Assembly (NCBI GenBank): GCA_947305645.1
Contig: CAMZEC010000022.1
Coordinates: 1 to 33,914 of the forward strand
Origin: an uncultured Bacteroidales bacterium
GTDB taxonomy: Bacteria > Bacteroidota > Bacteroidia > Bacteroidales > UBA932
Length of the DNA: 33,914 nucleotides
Direction: 5' to 3'
Every line of letters starts with the position of its first letter. Positions within the stretch are counted from its first letter, which is position 1. The notes under the pieces were generated by a model, which was not told the DNA's origin, ran no database searches, and saw only the letters and a list, made by a program, of their open reading frames with translations. The position numbers were made by a program, and so were the translations under genes. This document shows, piece by piece, positions 7,887 through 15,333 of this stretch.

Positions 7887-8822
7887 ATGGAAGCTACGGT
7901 CGTAAAGAATGCAGGCAGCCATTATCTGCTTAGCGCCCTCCCTCAATGGGAACCGTTCCCCGCTGTACTAAGGGGAAAGGTAAGGCTTGAACGATCCGTA
8001 GCCACGAATCCAGTTGCCGTTGGCGACCGCGTGCGTTATGAACTGGACGGTCCGGTTGCAGACGCCATGCATCCCGCAGTCATCAAAGAGGTCCTTCCAC
8101 GCAGCAATTATATCATACGCCGCAGCACGAACCTTTCCCGTCAGGCCCATGTGATCGCCGCCAACCTGGACCGCGCTGTTTTGGTGGTCACCCTGTATTT
8201 CCCGGAAATCAAACTGCCATTCCTGGACCGTTTGCTCGTTACCTGTGAGGTATATGGCGTCCGTCCTGTAATAGTGCTGAACAAACTGGACCTTTACCGC
8301 GAACTGGCGCAGGAGCAGGTAGATACTTTCTGCGACATCTATCGCGGAGCTGGCTATACTGTACTGGAGTGCTCGGCGCTGACCGGAGAAGGCATAGATG
8401 AGCTGCGCTCTTTATGCTCGCAAGGGACCAGCCTGCTCAGCGGCGAATCCGGTGTGGGCAAGTCGTCGGTTATCAAGGCATTGGACCCCAGCCTGGATCC
8501 CAAGATAGGAACGATAAGCACCGCACATCTTCAGGGCAGACACACAACGTCGTTGTACGAAATGTACCCTTTGAGCGGAGGCGGATTCATAGTAGATACC
8601 CCCGGCCTCCGAGGCTTCGGGCTCGTGGACCTGGAGAAAGAAGAGATATCCAAATACTTCCCGGAGATGCTCAAGGTGGCAGACAATTGCCGTTTCGTCC
8701 CCTGCACGCACACCCACGAACCCGGCTGTGCGGTAAAGCAGGCTATAGAAGACGGTGCCATCAGTCCCGAACGCTATAATTCCTACCTCGGCATGCTCGA
8801 GGAAGACAAAAAGTTCCGCTAA
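7887..8822 (+). CDS. rsgA: small ribosomal subunit biogenesis GTPase RsgA
   Basis: This circularly permuted GTPase acts in late 30S subunit maturation. The 311-residue protein has an N-terminal OB-fold (about residues 1-75). Its G motifs are in permuted order: NKLD (G4, about residue 130), SALTGEGI (G5), then the P-loop GESGVGKSS starting at Gly186 and DTPG (G3). A C-terminal zinc knuckle follows, with Cys and His ligands in CRFVPCTHTHEPGC. All key elements are intact. The stop codon shares one base with the rdgB ATG (TAATG), which implies translational coupling. The grouping with rdgB is compact but implies no shared pathway. Confidence 0.96.
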   Translation: MEATVVKNAGSHYLLSALPQWEPFPAVLRGKVRLERSVATNPVAVGDRVRYELDGPVADAMHPAVIKEVLPRSNYIIRRSTNLSRQAHVIAANLDRAVLVVTLYFPEIKLPFLDRLLVTCEVYGVRPVIVLNKLDLYRELAQEQVDTFCDIYRGAGYTVLECSALTGEGIDELRSLCSQGTSLLSGESGVGKSSVIKALDPSLDPKIGTISTAHLQGRHTTSLYEMYPLSGGGFIVDTPGLRGFGLVDLEKEEISKYFPEMLKVADNCRFVPCTHTHEPGCAVKQAIEDGAISPERYNSYLGMLEEDKKFR

Positions 8823-9451
8823 TGAAAATCGTATTCGCCACAGGCAACAAAGGGAAACTCCGCGAAGCGGCGGAAATCCTGGGGCCCGGCTACCAGCTGC
8901 TGACTCCGGCAGACCTGGGCATTACTGAAGAGCTGCCGGAAACCGCGATGACCCTGAAAGAGAATTCCATCCAGAAGGCGGAGGCTCTGAGGGCACTCTG
9001 CGGCATGGACTGTTTTGCGGACGATACAGGCCTGGAGGTTGACGCCCTCGGTGGCGCGCCGGGAGCGCATGCTGCACGTTTTGCCGTGGATGTGGCGCGC
9101 CGTGACGGCCTTCCGCTGCCGCCGGACCACGATTTCTCCGCCAACATCGACACGCTCCTGCGTGAGCTGGACAAGCATCCGGGAGCTCCACGTACCGCCC
9201 GGTTCCGCAGTGTGGTTACCCTTCTGATCGGCGACCGCCGTCTCTTCTTCGAGGGTACGCTGGAGGGGCATATCGCGCTGCATCGCAGCGGCTCCGGAGG
9301 CTTCGGCTACGACCCCGTGTTCATCGCCGACGAGTACCCGGACTGCAGCGTGGCGGAACTGACTGAGAGCACCAAAAACGCCATTTCGCACAGAGGCAAG
9401 GCCTTGCGTGCCATGGCACTGTGGTTGCAAGAAAACGGATACGAAAAATGA
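8822..9451 (+). CDS. rdgB: RdgB/HAM1 family non-canonical purine NTP pyrophosphatase
   Basis: It hydrolyses dITP, XTP and related deaminated purine nucleotides to monophosphates, keeping them out of DNA and RNA. The 209-residue protein has the family N-terminus (ATGNKGKLRE), the metal/substrate motif FADDTGLEVDALGGAPG (about residues 66-82), the nucleotide-binding segment SGGFGYDPVF and the C-terminal SHRGKAL. The start overlaps the rsgA stop by one base, and its own stop overlaps the next ATG in ATGA. An insertion-like stretch around residues 95-105 is a little longer than in the E. coli enzyme but within family variation. Confidence 0.96.
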   Translation: MKIVFATGNKGKLREAAEILGPGYQLLTPADLGITEELPETAMTLKENSIQKAEALRALCGMDCFADDTGLEVDALGGAPGAHAARFAVDVARRDGLPLPPDHDFSANIDTLLRELDKHPGAPRTARFRSVVTLLIGDRRLFFEGTLEGHIALHRSGSGGFGYDPVFIADEYPDCSVAELTESTKNAISHRGKALRAMALWLQENGYEK

Positions 9452-11088
9452 GTTGTATGAAAAAGATATTGCTTGCAGCGGCCCTGTGTGCCCTTTGCAC
9501 AGCCGCATCGGCACAGTCCAGAAGTTTCAGACTCGGCAAGTGGACCGAAATCCAGAGTTCCATTCTCAAGGAGCTCAACCGTTCTTATGTGGACTCCCTG
9601 CCTGTAGACCGTATAGAAAGGGCCGGCGTAGATGCCATGCTTTCCAATCTCGACCCTTATACCGTCTATATACCGGAAGAGGAGAATGAAGACCTGAAGA
9701 TGATGATCAACAAGTCCTACGGGGGTATAGGGGCTGTTATCTACAAGCCTGATATCCAGGGAAATGTTATAATCAATGAGCCGTACAAGGATTCTCCGGC
9801 CTGGCAGAACGGCCTGCGCTGCGGAGACGAGATAATCACCATCGACGGGCAGAGCGTTGCGGGGCTTAACAGCTCCGAGTGCAGCGAAAAGATGCGCGGT
9901 ACCCCGGGTACCAAGGTGGTCTTCAAGGTGAAGAAAGTATATACGGGCGAAATCAAGACCATCAAGATAACCCGCCAGAACATACACCTTCCGGACATCG
10001 AGTACTACGGTTACGTGGCTCCGCACACCGGCTATATATGCCAGTCCGGCTTCACTGAGGGAGTGGGCGAGCAGATGCGCGCCGCCATCAAGGACCTCCG
10101 TAGCCAGGGCCAGCTGGATACTCTTGTGCTCGACCTTCGCGGCAACGGCGGCGGGTTGATGTCGGAAGCTACCGAGATAGTTTCGATCTTCGTGCCTAAG
10201 GGATCCCTTGTCGTGACGGCAAAGGGGCGTGCAGAGGGCGCAGGGTACTCCAGCAGTACCAGCAAGGCCCCGCTGGACACCAGGATACCGCTTGTGGTTC
10301 TGGTCGACTCCAGTTCTGCATCTGCCTCCGAAATAGTATCCGGAGCGCTGCAGGATATGGACCGTGCCGTCATTGCAGGCACACGTACCTTCGGCAAAGG
10401 CCTTGTGCAGAGCATACGTCCGCTGCCTTACGGCGGTCAGCTCAAGCTGACGACTGCAAAATATTACACCCCCAGCGGCCGCTGCGTTCAGGCCATAGAC
10501 TACTCTCACCGCAACGAGGACGGATCCGTGGGACACATTCCCGATTCCCTTACCCATGAGTTCAAGACCACCATGGGGCGCACGGTGCGGGACGGAGGCG
10601 GCATCACTCCCGACATAGAGGTGAAGTCTCGTGAGTACAGCCGCCTGACATACTCCCTGGTGGTCAACGGAGTGGTGGAGCAGTACGTACTGGAGTATGT
10701 GAAAGCTCACCAGACCATAGCTCCGACCGATGAGTTCCACCTGAGCGACGCCGATTACGTGGATTTCATAGAGTTTGCAAAGGGCAAGAAATTCGATTAC
10801 CGGTCCAGCGCCCGTACTTACTTCGACTATGTGCGCAAGGAACTTCAGCGCGACGGCCTCGAGGAGGCGATGAAGGACGAACTGGACGCACTCGGAAAGG
10901 CCCTGGAGATGGAAAAAGAAGACTTCCTGAGGCTTAAGAAAGACGAGATTATTCCTTTCATAGAGGAGGAGATAGTGGTTCGCTACTATTTCCAGCCGGA
11001 CGGCATCAAGCTACGCGTCCGTTACGACGACCAGCTCCGCGAAGCCCTGCGCCGCGCCAAGGATTTTAAATTTGAGAATGAATCATAA
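9448..11088 (+). CDS. S41 family C-terminal-processing-type serine protease
   Basis: This is an exported tail-specific protease. An N-terminal signal peptide (about residues 1-23, ending ASAQ) is followed by a short helical region and a PDZ domain (about residues 85-170). The S41 catalytic domain has the serine motif SSASASE and the general-base lysine in TFGKGLVQ. The C-terminal about 150 residues are helical and charged. Carboxy-terminal proteases of this class trim or degrade periplasmic and lipoprotein substrates. The ATG at 9448 overlaps the rdgB stop in ATGA; an in-frame ATG at 9457 would give the more canonical MKK start. Its 3' end overlaps the U32 gene by 11 bases. The substrate is unknown. 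Confidence 0.92.
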   Translation: MSCMKKILLAAALCALCTAASAQSRSFRLGKWTEIQSSILKELNRSYVDSLPVDRIERAGVDAMLSNLDPYTVYIPEEENEDLKMMINKSYGGIGAVIYKPDIQGNVIINEPYKDSPAWQNGLRCGDEIITIDGQSVAGLNSSECSEKMRGTPGTKVVFKVKKVYTGEIKTIKITRQNIHLPDIEYYGYVAPHTGYICQSGFTEGVGEQMRAAIKDLRSQGQLDTLVLDLRGNGGGLMSEATEIVSIFVPKGSLVVTAKGRAEGAGYSSSTSKAPLDTRIPLVVLVDSSSASASEIVSGALQDMDRAVIAGTRTFGKGLVQSIRPLPYGGQLKLTTAKYYTPSGRCVQAIDYSHRNEDGSVGHIPDSLTHEFKTTMGRTVRDGGGITPDIEVKSREYSRLTYSLVVNGVVEQYVLEYVKAHQTIAPTDEFHLSDADYVDFIEFAKGKKFDYRSSARTYFDYVRKELQRDGLEEAMKDELDALGKALEMEKEDFLRLKKDEIIPFIEEEIVVRYYFQPDGIKLRVRYDDQLREALRRAKDFKFENES

Positions 11089-12337
11089 TTTTCTCGAGAT
11101 AATGGCACCGGCAGGTAACTTTGAGTGCCTGCAGGCAGCCATCCAGGGGGGTGCAGATTCCGTATATTTCGGAGTCGGCCGCCTGAACATGCGCTCGCAT
11201 AGCGCCAACAATTTCGCACCGGAGGATTTGTCCGAGGTCGTCCGGATCTGCCATGAAGCAGGCGTACGGGCATATCTGACCCTGAATATCGTTCTGTATC
11301 CCGAAGACCTGCAGCCCATGCGTGAGGCTATGGACGCTGCACGCGCTGCCGGCGTAGATGCTGTCATCGCATCCGACATAGCGGCTATCGAATATGCCCG
11401 GAGCATTGGCATGGAGGTGCATATTTCCACTCAGCTGAATATTTCGAACGTTGAGGCGCTCCGCTTCTATGCCCGCTGGGCGGACGTGGTAGTGCTTGCC
11501 CGCGAGCTGAATCTGGACCAGGTCAAAGATATCTATGAGGCGATCGGGCGAGATGGCATCTGCGGCCCATCCGGAAATCCCGTGAGGATAGAGATGTTCG
11601 CTCACGGAGCCCTTTGCATGGCGGTCAGCGGCAAGTGCTACCTCAGCCTGCATGCTTACGGTGCATCTGCCAACCGCGGCGCCTGCATGCAGATCTGCCG
11701 CCGGGGATATGAAGTGACGGACCTGGAAACAGGCTACAAACTTGATATCGACAATAAGTATATCATGTCACCCAAAGACCTCTGTACCATTGAGTTCATG
11801 CAGCGTATCGTGGACAGCGGAGTCCGGGTGTTCAAAATAGAAGGACGTGCCCGAAGTGCGGAGTATGTGAAGCGTACTGCGGAATGCTACCGCAAGGCCG
11901 CCGATGCCATATGCGACGGCAGCTATACTCCGGAGATGGCCGCATCCCTCAAAGAATCCCTTTCGGAAGTCTTCAACCGCGGTTTCTGGGACGGCTACTA
12001 TCAGGGTGCATATCTGGGGCAGTGGAGCGAGATTTATGGCTCCCACGCCACCAGGCGCAAGGTCTATTGCGGCAAGGTGAGCAACTGGTTCGACCGTATA
12101 GACGTTGCGGAAATAACAGTCGAAGCCACCCCTCTGTGCGTTGGCGACGAGATCATGATTATTGGTGCTACCAGCGGCGTAACCCAACTGGCGGTCAGCG
12201 ACATGCGCGTGAATCTCAAGCCTTGCCAAAGGGCGGAGAAAGGGGAGCGTTGCTCCGTGGCAATCCCCGTCGCCCCCGGATGCGAGCACGTGCGCCGTGG
12301 CGACAAGGTGTTCCTTTGGGTGGAATCCGAGGCCTAG
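11078..12337 (+). CDS. U32 family protein (TrhP/RlhA-type RNA hydroxylation factor)
   Basis: The about 419-residue protein has the U32 signature EMFAHGALCMAVSGKCYLS and the downstream GACMQIC. These supply four conserved cysteines that hold a [4Fe-4S] cluster in this family. Although annotated as peptidases, characterised members (E. coli RlhA and TrhP, B. subtilis TrhP1/P2) are prephenate-dependent hydroxylation factors for rRNA or tRNA. The length and C-terminal domain fit the TrhP-like group, so a role in tRNA wobble-uridine hydroxylation is a reasonable inference. The ATG at 11078 is preferred over an in-frame TTG 6 bases upstream. It overlaps the S41 gene by 11 bases. Its stop shares CTAG with the stop of the convergent deaminase gene. 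Confidence 0.9.
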   Translation: MNHNFLEIMAPAGNFECLQAAIQGGADSVYFGVGRLNMRSHSANNFAPEDLSEVVRICHEAGVRAYLTLNIVLYPEDLQPMREAMDAARAAGVDAVIASDIAAIEYARSIGMEVHISTQLNISNVEALRFYARWADVVVLARELNLDQVKDIYEAIGRDGICGPSGNPVRIEMFAHGALCMAVSGKCYLSLHAYGASANRGACMQICRRGYEVTDLETGYKLDIDNKYIMSPKDLCTIEFMQRIVDSGVRVFKIEGRARSAEYVKRTAECYRKAADAICDGSYTPEMAASLKESLSEVFNRGFWDGYYQGAYLGQWSEIYGSHATRRKVYCGKVSNWFDRIDVAEITVEATPLCVGDEIMIIGATSGVTQLAVSDMRVNLKPCQRAEKGERCSVAIPVAPGCEHVRRGDKVFLWVESEA

Positions 12338-12792
12338 TACTTCTGGGGATTCAGGGCCAGATAATCCTTGAATAGCTGCTGGCAGGCCTCACGGTCAACT
12401 TCCGTCATATAACCTTCCAGTTTGTCCCGGCCGCCGAAGATGCGGTCGAACTTGTCGTCACGGAAACCTATCATGCCGTTGTCCTCGATGTTGCACCCGT
12501 AGTATATCTTGTCGATATTGGCCCACATGCAGGCGCAGAGGCACATATGGCAGGGCTCGCCGGTGGTATACAGCTCGCAACCGCTCAGGTCGAAGGTGCC
12601 CAGGCGCTTGCCGGCGTCGCGTATGGCGGCCACCTCGCCGTGGCAGGTGGCGTCGTTGTCGCGCAGCACGCAGTTGTGGCCGCGCCCTACAATCTCACCG
12701 TTCTTGACGATAATGGTACCGAAGGGGCCTCCGTGGCCATTTTCTATGCCCTCACGCGCTTCGCGGATGGCAAGTTCCATATACTTGTTCAT
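12334..12792 (-). CDS. CMP/dCMP-type zinc nucleoside deaminase, guanine-deaminase-like
   Basis: The 152-residue cytidine-deaminase-fold protein has zinc ligands His51 (CHGEVAA) and Cys81/Cys84 (EPCHMC), with catalytic Glu53. The GGPFGTIIVKNGEIV opening, the length and the C-terminal IGFRDDKFDRIFGG segment resemble Bacillus GuaD-type guanine deaminases more than tRNA adenosine deaminase TadA. Guanine to xanthine is therefore the likeliest reaction, but TadA-like or other base specificity cannot be excluded. The usual HAE triplet is HGE here. A promoter box ends 4 bases before the ATG, suggesting a leaderless mRNA. It is co-directional with pbpC, which ends 15 bases upstream. Confidence 0.87.
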   Translation of the reverse strand: MNKYMELAIREAREGIENGHGGPFGTIIVKNGEIVGRGHNCVLRDNDATCHGEVAAIRDAGKRLGTFDLSGCELYTTGEPCHMCLCACMWANIDKIYYGCNIEDNGMIGFRDDKFDRIFGGRDKLEGYMTEVDREACQQLFKDYLALNPQKY

Positions 12793-12796
12793 ATTG

Positions 12797-12804
12797 CAAA
12801 TATA
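12797..12804 (-). promoter_or_regulatory. deaminase promoter, -7 box TATATTTG
   Basis: The minus strand reads TATATTTG. It lies 4 bases upstream of the deaminase ATG and immediately after the pbpC stop codon, so initiation is predicted at or next to the start codon. Confidence 0.6.
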
Positions 12805-12807
12805 TAA

Positions 12808-15309
12808 TTATTTTACAACAAATTGCACGGCTCTGGAGGAACCGTTGGCATCCATGGCTATAAGCACGTGCTTGCCGGGCTTCGGATGCACCAGCAGGTC
12901 ATGCTCGCCGCGGGTGGTGCCGAGGTACTCGTCATCCAGGTGCCAGTAGAGCAGGGCCGACGGGTCCCGGTGGGCGGCGCGCACCACCACTCCCTGCTCA
13001 CGACCGTCAAGTCCTACCGTGGTTACGACGGTGATGCCTTGCTGGGGGTAGATGATTTCTATGGGGTTGCCGTTCTCCGATGCGGAGTCGAAATCAGGGT
13101 GTTTGGGCGGCAGCGGCCTGTAGTCGATGTGATTCTTCATGTAGTACCACTCCATTGCGGGAGGCAGCACGAACCAGACCTTCTCCACCATCTTCTCCAC
13201 GGGGTAGCAGCTGCTGTTGACCTGCACTCGTTCGTCCGCATCCAGGTGCACCACACGGTGGTAGCGGCACTCTTCCGGCCGCTGGGCGATGTCGGGTACC
13301 CACACGGTGTCGCGGTCGGGGCAGATGCGGGAAGCGGGGAGTCCGCTCTGGCGGCATACGACTACCGGAACCATTTCTTCCATGGGCATGCGGAACCAGC
13401 GGGTCGGGGGCAGGGCAGCGAATACGTCGAACATCACCGGCGCGGCATATCCGACTCCGGTCATCTGGGCACGGCCTTCGCCGTCGCTGTTGCCCACCCA
13501 TACGCCGACTACGTAATCGGGCGTTACGCCCACGCTCCATGCGTCACGGTTGCCCCAGCTCGTCCCGGTTTTCCATGCCACCTTGCGACCGGAGCTCAGA
13601 CCCATCCAGCTTGCCTCCTCCTCGGGCCGGTTGGCCTTAGCAAGCGCCTCGAACGTCAGCCATATCGCCGCCTTTGACAGCCACCTGGCTGTCTTTAGGC
13701 TATTATCCCCCTGCACCCCCAGGGGACGGGGGGCGTTCCCCCCGACACCCCCTGCGTCGCTTCGCTCCGTAATACCGGGGGCTGAACGGCGTTCAGATGA
13801 TGTCTGGTGATGAGGCTCCGGACGGCGTGGCCGCCCGTGGCCACGTGAACGGGAGGGGCCCATCGAAGATGGGAGGGATAGCTGCGAAGCAGCGTACCGG
13901 ACCGGAGCCTCGTCACCTGCAGCATCAGCCGTTTCAGCCTCCGGATCCGCAGTCAGCTGGCGGGCCATGTCGCAATACGCGCCGACAAGGTCCTCCAGGG
14001 TGATTTCCGCACCGCCGAGGATAAGCGAGAGGCCGTAATGGTCCGCATCATGCGTGATGGTATGGAACCCCATCTCCTGCAGCAGTTCAAGGAACCGCGG
14101 CGCACCGTACTGCTCCAGCATGCGTACCGACGGCACGTTAAGCGAGCGCGAAATGACCTCCGACGCCGGCACAGCCCCGTCGAACGTACGGTTGAAGTTA
14201 TGCGGCGAAAAGTTATTGTAATTGTAAGGCGTATCCTTGATCAGCGTGCCCGGCAGAATGGACCCGTCTTGCAGCATGGCCGCGTACAACAGCGGTTTGA
14301 GCGTGCTCCCGCTGGACCGTGCCGCCGGAATCATGTCGACGGAAGCTCCACGCAGGCCGCCCGCAAGCCCCATGTTGTTGCCGTAGTAGGCAAGCACCTC
14401 TCCGGTCTTCACGCTCCGCACAAGGATGCCCATATTGTCCACCATGTTGCTATGGTACACGGGGAACCACGAACGGGCGATGGCATTCACCCTGTCCTGC
14501 AGGGCGGCATCCACGGAGCAGACGTACGTCTTGTCGCCTCCCTCAACACGCAGGCGCTCCAGCAGATGGTAGGCCTTGTCAGGCATGGGCAGCGGCTTGT
14601 CCGGCAATGGCTCGTCTTTCGCCAGCTCGCACTCGGTTTCATCTATGGTGCCGTTGGCGCACAGCTTGTCCAGCAGGAAGTTGCGCTTCTCCAGCAGGCG
14701 CAGCCGGTTGCGCCCCGGGTGAATAAGGGCGGGGGAGTTGGGCAGCACCGCAAGCATCGCGCTTTCCGCCCACGAAAGCTCTTCCGCAGGCCTGCCGAAA
14801 TAGCGCCACGCGGCCGCCTCCAGGCCCACCACATTGCCTCCGAAAGGCGCGTTGGAAGCATACAGCAGCAGTATCTCCTTCTTGCGGCAGCGCATCTCCA
14901 GGCGGGTGGCGAGCACTGCTTCCAGCAGCTTCTCGGGCACGCTGCGTGGTGCGTCGGGCCGGCTGAGACGTATCACCTGCATGGTGATGGTACTGGCCCC
15001 GCTGACCACCTCGCTGCGTGAGATATTCTGCCTGAGGGCACGCCCGGCGGAGAGAAAATCCACCCCCGGATGCCACCAGAAGCGTTTATCTTCGTATGTC
15101 ACTATGCACTTCGCGAATTTCTCCGGCACGGCGTCCGCTGGAGGGAAATGCCACTGCCCGTCGGCGGATATCCTGGCGCCCAGAAGGACTCCGTCCTTAT
15201 CCGTCAGCACGGCGCTGACGGGCGACTTGAACAGTTTCCCCGGCAGGCAGAAGAGATATAGTGCCAGCAGGGGAGACAGAATCAAAAATATTTTCGTACT
15301 TTTGGACAT
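12808..15309 (-). CDS. pbpC: penicillin-binding protein 1C with large in-frame insertion
   Basis: This is a bifunctional peptidoglycan glycosyltransferase/transpeptidase-like protein anchored by one N-terminal membrane helix (about residues 5-22). The GT51 domain has catalytic Glu73 (TYEDKRFWWHPG). The transpeptidase domain has Ser335/Lys338 (SGSTLK), SLN and KTGTSWG. A C-terminal BiPBP_C-type domain follows. Between LVGAYCDMARQL and the LSKAAIW segment, about 75 residues (roughly 460-540) are foreign in composition and encoded by a chain of palindromes (13708-13917). Conserved motifs on both sides stay in frame, so this is an insertion, not a frameshift. The ATG at 15309 is chosen because the alternative TTG at 15318 overlaps the promoter box. 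It faces an alpha-2-macroglobulin gene, echoing the E. coli yfhM-pbpC pairing. Confidence 0.93.
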   Translation of the reverse strand: MSKSTKIFLILSPLLALYLFCLPGKLFKSPVSAVLTDKDGVLLGARISADGQWHFPPADAVPEKFAKCIVTYEDKRFWWHPGVDFLSAGRALRQNISRSEVVSGASTITMQVIRLSRPDAPRSVPEKLLEAVLATRLEMRCRKKEILLLYASNAPFGGNVVGLEAAAWRYFGRPAEELSWAESAMLAVLPNSPALIHPGRNRLRLLEKRNFLLDKLCANGTIDETECELAKDEPLPDKPLPMPDKAYHLLERLRVEGGDKTYVCSVDAALQDRVNAIARSWFPVYHSNMVDNMGILVRSVKTGEVLAYYGNNMGLAGGLRGASVDMIPAARSSGSTLKPLLYAAMLQDGSILPGTLIKDTPYNYNNFSPHNFNRTFDGAVPASEVISRSLNVPSVRMLEQYGAPRFLELLQEMGFHTITHDADHYGLSLILGGAEITLEDLVGAYCDMARQLTADPEAETADAAGDEAPVRYAASQLSLPSSMGPSRSRGHGRPRRPEPHHQTSSERRSAPGITERSDAGGVGGNAPRPLGVQGDNSLKTARWLSKAAIWLTFEALAKANRPEEEASWMGLSSGRKVAWKTGTSWGNRDAWSVGVTPDYVVGVWVGNSDGEGRAQMTGVGYAAPVMFDVFAALPPTRWFRMPMEEMVPVVVCRQSGLPASRICPDRDTVWVPDIAQRPEECRYHRVVHLDADERVQVNSSCYPVEKMVEKVWFVLPPAMEWYYMKNHIDYRPLPPKHPDFDSASENGNPIEIIYPQQGITVVTTVGLDGREQGVVVRAAHRDPSALLYWHLDDEYLGTTRGEHDLLVHPKPGKHVLIAMDANGSSRAVQFVVK
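13708..13796. repeat. run of four hairpins inside pbpC
   Basis: Four consecutive palindromes with almost no spacing are visible. CCCCTG/CAGGGG (13708-13725) has a 6-base loop. CGGGGGG/CCCCCCG (13727-13744) has the loop CGTT. CCCCC/GGGGG (13748-13781) encloses a loop containing CGCTTCGCT. CTGAAC/GTTCAG (13782-13796) has the loop GGC. They form the part of the pbpC insertion nearest the 3' end of the gene and are read in frame. Confidence 0.8.
13806..13917. repeat. multi-hairpin palindromic element inside pbpC (family B)
   Basis: Sixteen-base terminal arms (13806-13821 and 13902-13917) are complementary with one mismatch. Between them are three hairpins: CGTGGCC/GGCCACG (13826-13845), CCCATC-gaa-GATGGG (13859-13873) and GCTGC-gaa-GCAGC (13881-13893). 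Conserved unpaired or part-paired blocks GGGAGGGGCCCA (13851-13862) and TGGGAGGGAT (13870-13879) recur in the uvrA insertion. The element is read through in frame by pbpC. Confidence 0.85.
15297..15304 (+). promoter_or_regulatory. candidate macroglobulin promoter, -7 box TACTTTTG
   Basis: TACTTTTG matches TAnnTTTG, 29 bases before the ATG at 15334. It lies within the first codons of pbpC and points toward the pbpC promoter box at 15316-15323, so the two promoters face each other. Confidence 0.5.
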
Positions 15310-15315
15310 CTGAAA

Positions 15316-15323
15316 CAAATATA
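15316..15323 (-). promoter_or_regulatory. pbpC promoter, -7 box TATATTTG
   Basis: The minus strand reads TATATTTG, ending 6 bases before the pbpC ATG at 15309. It argues against the in-frame TTG at 15318, which would lie inside the box. A leaderless or nearly leaderless transcript is predicted. Confidence 0.6.
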
Positions 15324-15333
15324 ACCATATTAT

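Noticed and set aside
13806..13917. tRNA gene from the cloverleaf-like fold
   Set aside because: The closing stem is 16 bp, no T-loop or anticodon-loop consensus is seen, and the block is translated within pbpC.
13695..13925. pbpC as a frameshifted or broken gene
   Set aside because: Conserved segments on both sides of the odd region are in the same frame and the KTG and SxxK motifs are intact, so it is an in-frame insertion.
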